Assembly: GCF_000820145.1 (NCBI RefSeq)
Contig: NZ_CDBW01000041.1
Location: 1 to 64,000, forward strand
Direction of reading: 5' to 3'
Origin: Aeromonas sobria
GTDB lineage: Bacteria; Pseudomonadota; Gammaproteobacteria; Enterobacterales; Aeromonadaceae
Length of the DNA stretch: 64,000 nt
The translations under genes were made by a program, and so were the position numbers. Under the pieces are notes generated by a model, which worked only from the letters and a program-made list of their open reading frames with translations, was not told the DNA's origin and did not search any database. Positions 45,365 through 53,131 of this stretch are shown piece after piece. Positions within the stretch are counted from its first letter, which is position 1. The number at the start of each line of letters is the position of its first letter.

Positions 45365-46150
45365 TTATGGCTCGCTTGGAACAAGCCATTGCACTAGTTC
45401 AGATTGCTCATGACGGACAAGCTTGACTTTATTTCCTTTGAGTCGATAAGCACAATAGACTGTGTTACACATCAAACGAATATGTGGTGTATCCCCTAGT
45501 AGTGGTGAGAGTGTATAGCCTTGTTCTAACGTCAATTGGCCATTTTCTAACAGGCCTACTTTTTTCTCTGCGAAATTCATTCCCTGTTGAAAGCTGAACA
45601 ATACGGGTAGCAGAACTATCAAAGTTGGTACCGCTAGAATAGCAAAACGGTCATAAATAAGTTTCAGCCATGCTAATGCTAAAAATAATCTTGGAGCGGG
45701 TACATGTGCTATGACACGTAAATGTCGTCGCATTTTTGGAAAATGTTTTGATTTTACCCCGTGCCAAAACCAAGAGCATCGGAGCCTTAGACGTACGCTA
45801 ACAAATAGCACAACAATCAGTATCAAACTACCAAAAAACAGACTTAGTATGAGGTGAATATAGCACTGAAAGGCCTTCATTAACTGTAAATAACCCATAG
45901 AAAGGGTAATATCGGCAGGCCATGGAAACTCGACAATATCCAATCCATAAACAAGACATTCACCATAGTGATATGCCATGCCTGATAGGTATATTGCCGC
46001 TGTGATAAGTGGAATGGCTGAGAATGTAGTGGTCAAAAAATTAGTGATGTTAGTTTTGGGCTCGTCAGGCATGGGTGACTTACGCGCCTGTTTCAGGTGT
46101 TGCCTTAACCAGCGCCAGCGTACCCAGTTGATCTCTTTTTTCTTTTTCAT
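45365..46150 (-). CDS. Three-helix membrane protein, unknown function
   Basis: 261 residues with hydrophobic segments near 42-62, 98-118 and 168-188, a basic N-terminus (MKKKKEINWVRWRWLRQHLKQ) and a soluble C-terminus of about 70 residues. No family was recognised. AT-rich like its partner gene, from which it is separated by 68 bp on the same strand. As phage cargo it could act in superinfection exclusion or as a membrane effector; this is inference only. Confidence 0.7.
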   Translation of the reverse strand: MKKKKEINWVRWRWLRQHLKQARKSPMPDEPKTNITNFLTTTFSAIPLITAAIYLSGMAYHYGECLVYGLDIVEFPWPADITLSMGYLQLMKAFQCYIHLILSLFFGSLILIVVLFVSVRLRLRCSWFWHGVKSKHFPKMRRHLRVIAHVPAPRLFLALAWLKLIYDRFAILAVPTLIVLLPVLFSFQQGMNFAEKKVGLLENGQLTLEQGYTLSPLLGDTPHIRLMCNTVYCAYRLKGNKVKLVRHEQSELVQWLVPSEP

Positions 46151-46204
46151 GTATCCCTACGTTAGAACAATCAAGCTTCAAACTTGTCCGCTATTGTACC
46201 GATA

Positions 46205-46672
46205 CTATGGCGAATGAAAACTTGGGAGCATGAACTCCAGCAGAATCTCTTCCATCTTCTCGAGCTCCTTGGTTTCCAGCCCCAACAGTTCCCGCGCTGG
46301 ATAGCTGATTTCACGGCCCTTGATGCGGTCTTTGAGGCCGTATTGGTGAATGGTGGCGAGGCGGTTGGCCGAGCCGACAAACTCGACCACGGCTTGATGT
46401 TCGGTGCTGGTTGCCTTGAGCCAACGGGGGCTTACCAGATGCTGAAACATCTTGCGGCGGGTAGTGCCGCGCTTTTTCGCCAGCTTCTTGAGCGGCTTGC
46501 GCGGGGTCATGGGGCTGCCATCTGGCTGGATGTTGGCCCTGATCCGTTTGCTCTGACTTGCACGCAGGTTCCGGGCAATTTCCCCCATCAGTTGGCGGCG
46601 GGCGGCCGGTGTCATGCTGGCCAGCAGGCCATCGGCCCAGCTGGTCAGGCGGCTCAGTTCGTCGGTGGCCAT
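46205..46672 (-). CDS. S: Tail completion protein S
   Basis: 155-residue virion morphogenesis protein of the gpS family (GEIARNLRASQSKRIRANIQPDGSPM ... KMFQHLVSPRWLK). It overlaps the R gene by 19 bp. In P2, R and S finish the tail before head joining. Confidence 0.93.
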   Translation of the reverse strand: MATDELSRLTSWADGLLASMTPAARRQLMGEIARNLRASQSKRIRANIQPDGSPMTPRKPLKKLAKKRGTTRRKMFQHLVSPRWLKATSTEHQAVVEFVGSANRLATIHQYGLKDRIKGREISYPARELLGLETKELEKMEEILLEFMLPSFHSP

Positions 46673-47124
46673 GGCTGATATTCTCCGTTGATGAACAATT
46701 CCCAGGTGATGCCGTCATAAGGGTCTTCCGGCGGCTCTGGCAGGTGCTCCCAGCCAATACCCTGCTCGTTTTGCCACACCCGGACCCGCTCAGTCAGCTT
46801 GACGGTGATGATGAGGTCGATCAGGTCGTTGGCGAGGTATTCGGCCTCGAAAGTGATGCCATCTTTGCGCTTTTCATCGTTGGTCATCAGCTCAGGCTGG
46901 TGTTGGCGCAGCCATGCCAGCAGCGGCACCATGATCTGATCCGGGTGGCCAGCAAAGTCTTCGACACCGATAGTCAGCGGGTATTGCCACTCGAACGAGA
47001 GTGAACTGGCACCGGTGCTTTCGACGTTACCCGGGGCGATGAAGAGGTGCAGTTTGTCCGGGTTGGTCTTGAGGTGTTGGACGCAGTTGGTCAGCACCTC
47101 ACGGATCTGTTTTGGCTTTTCCAT
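46654..47124 (-). CDS. R: Tail completion protein R
   Basis: 156-residue gpR family protein (MEKPKQIREVLTNCVQHLKTN, PLLAWLRQHQPELM). The start lies within the end of the Rz1 gene. Confidence 0.92.
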   Translation of the reverse strand: MEKPKQIREVLTNCVQHLKTNPDKLHLFIAPGNVESTGASSLSFEWQYPLTIGVEDFAGHPDQIMVPLLAWLRQHQPELMTNDEKRKDGITFEAEYLANDLIDLIITVKLTERVRVWQNEQGIGWEHLPEPPEDPYDGITWELFINGEYQPWPPTN

Positions 47125-47389
47125 CTTGGCTCCCTTGTTGTTGATGCCTTTGCTGGCAGGTGATGAGGCTATCGACCTTGGCGGCGCAACTGGCCCAGGC
47201 TGTTTCGGCTTGGGTTAGCTGGTCGAGCAAGTCGCCGTTATTGGTTGGGCTGGCCGCCGGTAGCTGGCAGGGGGTCAGGCCCTGACAGATAAGCCTGATA
47301 GTCTGCGGCACCGGTGATGGCGGGGCGCTGGAGCAGCCTGATAACAGGATCAGGCAGAGGGCGATCAGCCCACATCCGAAGTTCAGCAT
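47099..47389 (-). CDS. Rz1-like outer-membrane spanin lipoprotein (LysC)
   Basis: 96-residue lipoprotein with signal sequence and lipobox LLSGC (Cys19), then a Pro-rich stretch (SSAPPSPVPQ). It starts out of frame inside the Rz gene, the usual Rz/Rz1 nested arrangement, and runs past its end. With Rz it fuses inner and outer membranes at lysis. Confidence 0.85.
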   Translation of the reverse strand: MLNFGCGLIALCLILLSGCSSAPPSPVPQTIRLICQGLTPCQLPAASPTNNGDLLDQLTQAETAWASCAAKVDSLITCQQRHQQQGSQDGKAKTDP

Positions 47390-47723
47390 TTTCACGTTTG
47401 AGCCTCTTGATGGTGTCGGCACGGGTGGCGGCTGACTGAGCCAGCTGGTCGAGCTGGCCCTGCAGTTTGGCCGCGGCGGTTGCCTGGGTATCCAGTTCGG
47501 TTTTCAGGGTGTTGATCGTGCTGTCTTTGCCCTGTTCCCGCCGCGCGGCCTCTTTGGCCTTGTCATCTGCGGCCTTGAGGTCACTTTGCAGGGTGGTGAC
47601 CTTACCCTTGGCGGTTGCTGCCGAGGTAGCCGCCCAGCCCCAGCCCGCCATTGCGACAGTACAGGCGATGGCCAAGGCCAGCAGTAACCAGCTGAGGGGG
47701 GAGCGCAGTAGATTAAGCAGCAC
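47238..47723 (-). CDS. Rz-like inner-membrane spanin (LysB)
   Basis: 161-residue protein with one N-terminal membrane helix (SWLLLALAIACTVAMAGWGW) and a long coiled coil with repeated Lys/Glu/Ala heptads, as in i-spanins. It overlaps the lysozyme gene by 11 bp and contains the Rz1 start. Confidence 0.87.
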   Translation of the reverse strand: MLLNLLRSPLSWLLLALAIACTVAMAGWGWAATSAATAKGKVTTLQSDLKAADDKAKEAARREQGKDSTINTLKTELDTQATAAAKLQGQLDQLAQSAATRADTIKRLKRENAELRMWADRPLPDPVIRLLQRPAITGAADYQAYLSGPDPLPATGGQPNQ

Positions 47724-48534
47724 TTGCTACCTCCTGCACTGGGTAAACCTTGGCAAAGTGGTCGTATGCCTTGGCCAGCTTGGTGTCGTAGTCGTTGTCT
47801 TTGTAGGCTGGGCCGTTGTAGCTGCGGGCGAAGTCGGCCCATTTCCGACCCTGCATGGCCTTGTGCATGGCTGGGTCTTGCTGGATGAAGCGGCACAAGG
47901 CGGTGAGGTGCTCGACCTCGCTGCGCTGCATGGCTGCCTGCCAGTCGCACGCCGAGGCAAAACCCAGCGGCTGCCAGTGGTAGCCCATGATCTGGAACAT
48001 GCCCCAGCTGGCCGACTCGATGGCGGCATCCCGATGCAGGCTGATGGCCAGTTGCAGCCGTTCCCACTCGGCAGCGCCGCCCGTATAGCCGCCACGTTTG
48101 GGGTTGACCAGGTTGGGGTAATTGGCGGCCAGCTGGTCTGCCTTCGCCTTGCTCAGGTGTTTGGTGAGCTGCTTGTAGAACACATGCCGCTCGAACAGCA
48201 CCACAGGGCGCTGAGCCTGGGTGAAGCCTTCGCCGATGCTTTCGACCTGGGCGACGGTGGCCATGGTGGCCAGCGGCACGGCGAGCAGATCAGCCCCTGC
48301 CTGCATGTGGTTGACGGTCAGCTGGTTACCACGCTCGCTGCCGAGCAGGGCGGCGAGGGTGCGGGGGCCAGCCTGACCGATGGCGGTGATCATGTAATCC
48401 CGCTGGAAGTTGATCAGCGCCCGTTCGGTGGCATCGCCAAACCAGCCATCGACCGCGACCGGATAACCGCTGGCGGTGAGGCGGCGTTGCAGGTCGGCCA
48501 CGGCGGTGCCGGTATCACCTTTTTTCAGGGTCAT
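47713..48534 (-). CDS. Endolysin: peptidoglycan-binding N-acetylmuramidase
   Basis: 273 residues. The N-terminal PG_binding_1 domain (DTGTAVADLQRRLTASGYPV, about 5-65) is followed by an N-acetylmuramidase-type catalytic domain with VESIGEGFTQAQRPVVLFERH and ASWGMFQIMGYHW. It takes the place of P2 gpK. The start at ATG 48534 overlaps the holin stop (ATGA) and has CAGGAG upstream. Confidence 0.92.
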   Translation of the reverse strand: MTLKKGDTGTAVADLQRRLTASGYPVAVDGWFGDATERALINFQRDYMITAIGQAGPRTLAALLGSERGNQLTVNHMQAGADLLAVPLATMATVAQVESIGEGFTQAQRPVVLFERHVFYKQLTKHLSKAKADQLAANYPNLVNPKRGGYTGGAAEWERLQLAISLHRDAAIESASWGMFQIMGYHWQPLGFASACDWQAAMQRSEVEHLTALCRFIQQDPAMHKAMQGRKWADFARSYNGPAYKDNDYDTKLAKAYDHFAKVYPVQEVASAA

Positions 48535-48890
48535 GGTTGAAATCTCCTGCATAGGTCACGGGTGCTGATCGCTTTGGTCGCCGCTGCAGCGGACTTGCGA
48601 TGTGGCAGCAGGTGAAAGACCGAGCCACGGGTTTTGATGAGGGCGCTGAGTAAGAAGACGGCCAGCACGACGCTGGATAGATCAGGGATCGGCACGCCGC
48701 CGACGAGCAAGCGCAATGGCACTGAGCCGGAGGCCACGCAGAGCACCCAAGCCAACCAGGCGGGCAGTGCTTTATATTCGCCACCTCGACGGTTAAAGAA
48801 CATCACACGCAGGAAGATGGCGGTGCAGATCAGGGCGTAAAAACAGGTGTAGATAAGGGCGTAGGTGGGGTCAGTTGGTATCAAGTTCAT
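48531..48890 (-). CDS. Phage holin-like membrane protein
   Basis: 119-residue protein with three hydrophobic segments (ALIYTCFYALICTAIFL, AWLAWVLCVASGSVPL, SSVVLAVFLLSALI) and a basic C-terminus, directly upstream of the endolysin. Holin or antiholin role is inferred from topology and position. Its ATG overlaps the stop of the next gene (ATGA). Confidence 0.8.
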   Translation of the reverse strand: MNLIPTDPTYALIYTCFYALICTAIFLRVMFFNRRGGEYKALPAWLAWVLCVASGSVPLRLLVGGVPIPDLSSVVLAVFLLSALIKTRGSVFHLLPHRKSAAAATKAISTRDLCRRFQP

Positions 48891-49258
48891 GGCTTGTTCC
48901 TCTTGTTGAACAGGCCGTCCAAGAGACGGTCTTGATTGCGGATAACGGTTTGCAGCAGGCGCACCGTCATTGATGAAGCGATCAGCGCCCCCACGGCTTT
49001 GCTGACGTTGATGCTGACAGGCAGGATGTTGGCCAAGAGATCTGCAGCCATATCGGTCAGCAGTAGGCCGGTAATAAATGAGGCAATGAGAAGGGTGATA
49101 TTGCGCAGGACCCCCTTTTCTTCTGCGGTGGCGGCAAACACGATGGCCCCGGTAAATGCACCGAGAACCATGGCGGGATCCAAGCCAGGCAAGGTAAACA
49201 ACATAGCCAGCCCGGCAAGGGTGCTGGTTGCAGTGAAGGTCGATATCGGTTCTGGCAT
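48887..49258 (-). CDS. Second phage holin-like membrane protein
   Basis: 123-residue protein with three predicted membrane segments (TSTLAGLAMLFTL, MVLGAFTGAIVFAA, ITLLIASFITGLLLT) and a basic tail. With the neighbouring gene it probably forms a holin/antiholin or pinholin pair. Confidence 0.78.
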   Translation of the reverse strand: MPEPISTFTATSTLAGLAMLFTLPGLDPAMVLGAFTGAIVFAATAEEKGVLRNITLLIASFITGLLLTDMAADLLANILPVSINVSKAVGALIASSMTVRLLQTVIRNQDRLLDGLFNKRNKP

Positions 49259-49267
49259 CGTGCGCTC

Positions 49268-49498
49268 CTATCGTTTGCTGCCGTAGTGGCGGGAGGTCTG
49301 GAATTCGTGAATGGTCTGGCAGTCGGCGCAGCGTTCGCAGCCCCGGATCGCTTCGCGGCGTTCCTGCGGGATCGGGTCGTCGCAGTCGGTGCAGTAGTGG
49401 GGGCCCGTGCCGCTAATACGGGCGGCGTGGATGCGGGCAGCGATTTGTTGATCGCTGATCTCGGCCAGTCGTTCGAGTTCGTCGTCGAGTCGGCTCAT
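49268..49498 (-). CDS. TraR/DksA-family C4 zinc-finger protein
   Basis: 76 residues; four cysteines in CTDC ... CERCADC, followed by a helix, as in TraR-type proteins that bind the RNA polymerase secondary channel. Related small zinc fingers are common in P2-like phages. It could modulate host or phage transcription during the late phase. It is not the Ogr type. Confidence 0.88.
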   Translation of the reverse strand: MSRLDDELERLAEISDQQIAARIHAARISGTGPHYCTDCDDPIPQERREAIRGCERCADCQTIHEFQTSRHYGSKR

Positions 49499-49526
49499 GT
49501 CGGTGTTCTCTTTTCTCGCATTACGG

Positions 49527-49730
49527 TCAGTCCCATAGCTGGATCAGCGGCTGTTCGGCCTGAGTCGGGGCCGCTGGCATGTGGATGAAGGTACCGGTTG
49601 GCAGGATGGGGCCGAGCGCCGCCAGACCGGGGTTGAGGTTGAGCACTTGCTCGGTGATGCCTGCGGTGTAGCCGTAGTGCCGAAACAGGATGAGATCGAG
49701 GGTGTCGCCCTGTTGGCTGCGCAGTTGCAT
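49527..49730 (-). CDS. X: Tail protein X
   Basis: 67-residue gpX family protein with a LysM-like fold (RSQQGDTLDLILFRHYGYTAG). Its ATG overlaps the L stop (TGATG). Confidence 0.93.
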   Translation of the reverse strand: MQLRSQQGDTLDLILFRHYGYTAGITEQVLNLNPGLAALGPILPTGTFIHMPAAPTQAEQPLIQLWD

Positions 49731-50206
49731 CAGATCAGCTCCACCGTGGTGTGGGTGGTGCCGAGAATGTCGCGAATGGCAAAGCGGGCGTCGCGGTAGA
49801 GGTCATCAGAGCTGATGATTTTGGCCTCGGCCCCTTTGACCCCATCGCCGGTAGCGCTGTAGTCGGCGTAGCGCTCGAGCAGGTTGGCGCGGGTCATGGC
49901 GTAGATGGCGCGGCGGTAGCTGTGCAGGTATACCGATCCGCCATTGATGGGCTCTGCAGGAACTGCGGCCAGGGTGGCGTGGCCTTCGCTTTCTCTGGCG
50001 GTGCGCCACAGGGCCAGATCCTGGTTGACGCTGGTGATGGCATCGATCACCGCATGGGTGAGGCGGGCAGTTGTGACTGTGCCATCAAGCCGGACGGTCT
50101 CGCGCAAGTCGGCCAGCGAGATCGCGGGCCAGAAGGGGGCGCTGGTGATATCGCCTTCTTCTGCGGCGGGCGGGGTCGGGTTGGTGGCTAAAAATCCGGT
50201 GCTCAT
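49730..50206 (-). CDS. L: Head completion/stabilisation protein L
   Basis: 158-residue gpL (MSTGFLATNP ... FWPAISLADLRETVRLDGTVT). The start at 50206 matches the family; the longer ORF is low-complexity. Confidence 0.93.
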   Translation of the reverse strand: MSTGFLATNPTPPAAEEGDITSAPFWPAISLADLRETVRLDGTVTTARLTHAVIDAITSVNQDLALWRTARESEGHATLAAVPAEPINGGSVYLHSYRRAIYAMTRANLLERYADYSATGDGVKGAEAKIISSDDLYRDARFAIRDILGTTHTTVELI

Positions 50207-50315
50207 GGTGCTCCTGACTTTGAGGTGGGGCCGCTTGTTGGGCGGTGGTCGGGCCGTCTGGTATGCCGGTGGCATTCGTCAGGCCCGAGCCGCCCAGGGT
50301 GCGGGGTACGCTCTG

Positions 50316-51101
50316 TTAGCTGGCCTCGCCGTCGGCGGGGGCTGGCTGTTCGGGGATGGATGGCTTTAGTTCTGGTTCGGGCGTGGGTTCAGGACCCGAC
50401 GGCGGTGCCGGTTCGTTGTTGGGCTGGCCGGCGGCGGTTTTGGCTGCGTTCTCCTTTTTGATTTCGCGTGCCAGATCTTCCAGCTCTCGCTTGATGCCCA
50501 CCTTGTCGTGCAATTCGATGGCCCGGCGGTAATGATCAGCCGCTTGCTCCTTGAGTCCTTCGGCGTAACAGGCGCGGCCCACCGCCTTGTGCAGCTTGGC
50601 GCGCACCTGGTCGAAGATGTCGCAGTCAGCCAGCATGTTCATGTAGCTGCTGAGCAGTTGCAGGGTCGGGCCATTGCCTGCCTCTTGCAGCTTGATGGCG
50701 GTCTCGGCCACTTCTTCGGCGATGAGGGTAGGGGCGGTGCGTTCGTACTGGTCCGGGGTATTGAGGCCGTGGCGGATCACGTAGTCAGCCATCGGAAGGG
50801 CGCCTGCCAGATCGCCGGTGTCGAGGTGCCAGAGCATGATGGTTACCATCACATCGTCTTGACCGCCGCGATCAGCGGCCAGCAGGCCATCAATCCACGG
50901 TTTATAGACGGCCAGCATGTTGCGCTTGGCGTCGATCTTGCGTTCGATGCTCTGAATGCCCTTGAGGGTGCGGCGGTGCTCGGCCAGCTGCATCAGCTGG
51001 AGTTCGTACTGGTTGGCGGCGGCGCGATCCTGCTCGGGATTGGCCGCCCCTTGCTGGGCGGCCAGTTTGCGTTGCTTGTTGTGCAGTGCGGGGCTTGTCA
51101 T
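50316..51101 (-). CDS. M: Terminase small subunit (endonuclease) M
   Basis: 261-residue gpM (MLWHLDTGDLAGALPMADYVIRHG). The last ~45 residues form a Pro/Glu-rich tail (PAPPSGPEPTPEPELKPS), an accessory region. It cuts cos together with gpP. Confidence 0.93.
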   Translation of the reverse strand: MTSPALHNKQRKLAAQQGAANPEQDRAAANQYELQLMQLAEHRRTLKGIQSIERKIDAKRNMLAVYKPWIDGLLAADRGGQDDVMVTIMLWHLDTGDLAGALPMADYVIRHGLNTPDQYERTAPTLIAEEVAETAIKLQEAGNGPTLQLLSSYMNMLADCDIFDQVRAKLHKAVGRACYAEGLKEQAADHYRRAIELHDKVGIKRELEDLAREIKKENAAKTAAGQPNNEPAPPSGPEPTPEPELKPSIPEQPAPADGEAS

Positions 51102-51110
51102 GTTTCCCCC

Positions 51111-52145
51111 TTATGCGGCCGCAGCCGGTTCAACCAGCTGGATGTGTTCGGCCAGCGCGGCGCCTTCGTAGTCTTCGACCACGTACGCTTCATTCACCGA
51201 TTCGTAGTTCTCGATCTGGTCGCGCTTGGCGTTGTCGAGGATGGTGCGGCGGCGGGTGCCCTCCTGCCAGTAGATGGAGAGGTTATCCAGCCGGGTGATC
51301 AGGATGGCGTTGTCTGGGAAGCTCGGCACGCGTACGGCAGGCAAGCCGCCCATCCGTTTCTGGCTGATGATGACATCGGCGGCCATCTTCTCGCTCGGTA
51401 CCTGGTCTTTGTTGACCATGGGGAAGTATTTATCGTGCAGCAACTTGCGACCGACGATGGCCACCAGTTCGGTGTCGTCGCGGTAGGTCGGGCCCAGTAG
51501 CTCGGTCATATCCATCACCAGGGCATCGAGGTTGTTGTATCCCTCAGCGGTGGTGATGCCGGAGCCAACCTTGACGACGCCGGAGCCAGCCTTGACCTCA
51601 TCGAGCACGTTCTCCGGCTTGTCTTCACGGATCTTCTGCAGCCAGCCCTTGTTGACGTCTTGCAACAGCGGGTTGGTCACCCGGTTGGAGGTGGCGGCGC
51701 GGCTGACCCCATTAAAGCCGATCATGATGCGGTCGAGGGCCTGACGATGCAGGATGGCGTCGCGGATACGGGTCTGGAAGTCCTTGAACTTGGCCCAGGC
51801 ATCGATCTTGGCGTAGCGCAGCACGGTATCGAAGTTGGTCTGTTCGCAGCGGTAGCTGTTGCCGGTCAGGTCGGTCGGATCGACAGCTTGGCGATCCCCC
51901 TTGGTGGTGTCAGTGGTACCGGCGATGGTGGTGTTGATACCAAGCCCCAGTTTTTCCCCTTCCTGCTCTGGCACGCCGACCACATTGATCATCGACAGGA
52001 AGGCGCTGGACTCCTGCACGCGGGTTTCCAGGGTTTGCTCAACCGAGGCGGTGACGGTGAATTTCTTGGTTTCATCCGGGATGCCGTTGAGCTCGCGGAT
52101 TTTCTGGGTGAAGAGATTGAACTTCAATCGGGTGTCGTTACGCAT
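51111..52145 (-). CDS. N: Major capsid protein N
   Basis: 344-residue gpN (MRNDTRLKFNLFTQKIRELNG ... VMDMTELLGPTYRDD). An N-terminal segment is probably removed by the gpO protease during maturation, as in P2. Confidence 0.95.
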   Translation of the reverse strand: MRNDTRLKFNLFTQKIRELNGIPDETKKFTVTASVEQTLETRVQESSAFLSMINVVGVPEQEGEKLGLGINTTIAGTTDTTKGDRQAVDPTDLTGNSYRCEQTNFDTVLRYAKIDAWAKFKDFQTRIRDAILHRQALDRIMIGFNGVSRAATSNRVTNPLLQDVNKGWLQKIREDKPENVLDEVKAGSGVVKVGSGITTAEGYNNLDALVMDMTELLGPTYRDDTELVAIVGRKLLHDKYFPMVNKDQVPSEKMAADVIISQKRMGGLPAVRVPSFPDNAILITRLDNLSIYWQEGTRRRTILDNAKRDQIENYESVNEAYVVEDYEGAALAEHIQLVEPAAAA

Positions 52146-52157
52146 GGGGTCGGGTCC

Positions 52158-52982
52158 TTAGCAGTCGGTGGAGTCAGTGGTGGTGCCATCGCCACCGGTG
52201 GCGGGATCGCGCTTGTGGCTGAAATCTTCCTGGCGTTCGAGCTGGGTGGTCAGGTCGGCCAGGGCTTTGGCGGTGGCATTCAGCTTGCCGGTCAGCTCGG
52301 TGAGGGTGGTTTCCTGCTGGTTCAGCTTTTCCTGCAAGGCGGCATCGATGCTGGTCACCTCTTTGGCCACGGCCTCAACGGCCTGATGCACATCGCTGAA
52401 ATCGGCGTTGGCTTGCTGTTTGTGGTTGGTGAACAGGGAGGTGATGCGTTCAAGCAGGCCCGGGCCTTTCTCCTGCTCATCTTCAAATTCGATGATGGTT
52501 TCGAGGGCTTCGGTAAACAGGCACTCCGGATGGTATTTGCGGTCGGCCAGCGGGTTGACTGTGGCCTTGCTGCAGAACTGCAGCATTTCGGTGCCAAGGC
52601 TTGCCGGGCTGTCTGTCACGGCCAGCCCCATCATGTAGGCCCCTTTTTCGTTCAGGTTGGGGTGGATCTCGATGGAGGTGTAAACCTTCTGGCGCTTTTT
52701 GTTCAGCGCGATCAGCTCAGGCGTCGGGTCAATCTGCACGAACAGGGCCAGCCGCTGCTCCCCCTCGATGGTGACCTCTTCGGTCTTGGCGGCGGTGATG
52801 TCGCCGTACATCTTGAACAGGCCGTTGGGGTCGATGCCCCGGATATGCTCCATATTGACCCGTGCGCCATAGGTGGCCTGGTTGTAGCGCAGGGCCATGG
52901 TTTCAATCCAGTCGCGGGTGATGGCGCGGCCGTCGGTGGTGCCCCCCTCAACCGCAACACGGAAAAATTTGGACTTAGGCAT
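52158..52982 (-). CDS. O: Capsid scaffold/protease O
   Basis: 274-residue scaffold with an N-terminal serine protease and a helical C-terminal scaffold (QEKLNQQETTLTELTGKLNA). The likely catalytic triad is Asp17, His46 and Ser103 by comparison with P2 Asp19, His48 and Ser107. The start at 52982 (MPKSKFFRVAVEGG) is the family start. Confidence 0.93.
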   Translation of the reverse strand: MPKSKFFRVAVEGGTTDGRAITRDWIETMALRYNQATYGARVNMEHIRGIDPNGLFKMYGDITAAKTEEVTIEGEQRLALFVQIDPTPELIALNKKRQKVYTSIEIHPNLNEKGAYMMGLAVTDSPASLGTEMLQFCSKATVNPLADRKYHPECLFTEALETIIEFEDEQEKGPGLLERITSLFTNHKQQANADFSDVHQAVEAVAKEVTSIDAALQEKLNQQETTLTELTGKLNATAKALADLTTQLERQEDFSHKRDPATGGDGTTTDSTDC

Positions 52983-53060
52983 GTGCTGGGATCCCTTTGA
53001 TGATTGGGTAGTGATGTCGCGGTTATGGTCTGGGCGAGCGGCGGGATCGTGCAATCTGGG

Positions 53061-53089
53061 GCCAGTGTGTAGCAGCGCTACACACTGGC
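53061..53089. promoter_or_regulatory. Late-promoter activator site between O and P
   Basis: A near-perfect 29-bp palindrome (GCCAGTGTGTAGC ... GCTACACACTGGC) with core TGTG (53066-53069)-N11-CACA (53081-53084). It lies between divergent O and P genes, where P2 has two late promoters, and shares CCA-N-TGTGT-NN-C-N-GCG-N-TACACA-N-TGG with the site before FI. Confidence 0.72.
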
Positions 53090-53131
53090 GGCGGGGCGTT
53101 TGGGGTGGCAGCGGCTGGGTAGACTGGCGCC

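Noticed and set aside
44242..46204. Search for attC sites around the S-V cargo
   Set aside because: No GTTRRRY/RYYYAAC palindrome of suitable form was seen, so this cargo is not called a cassette.
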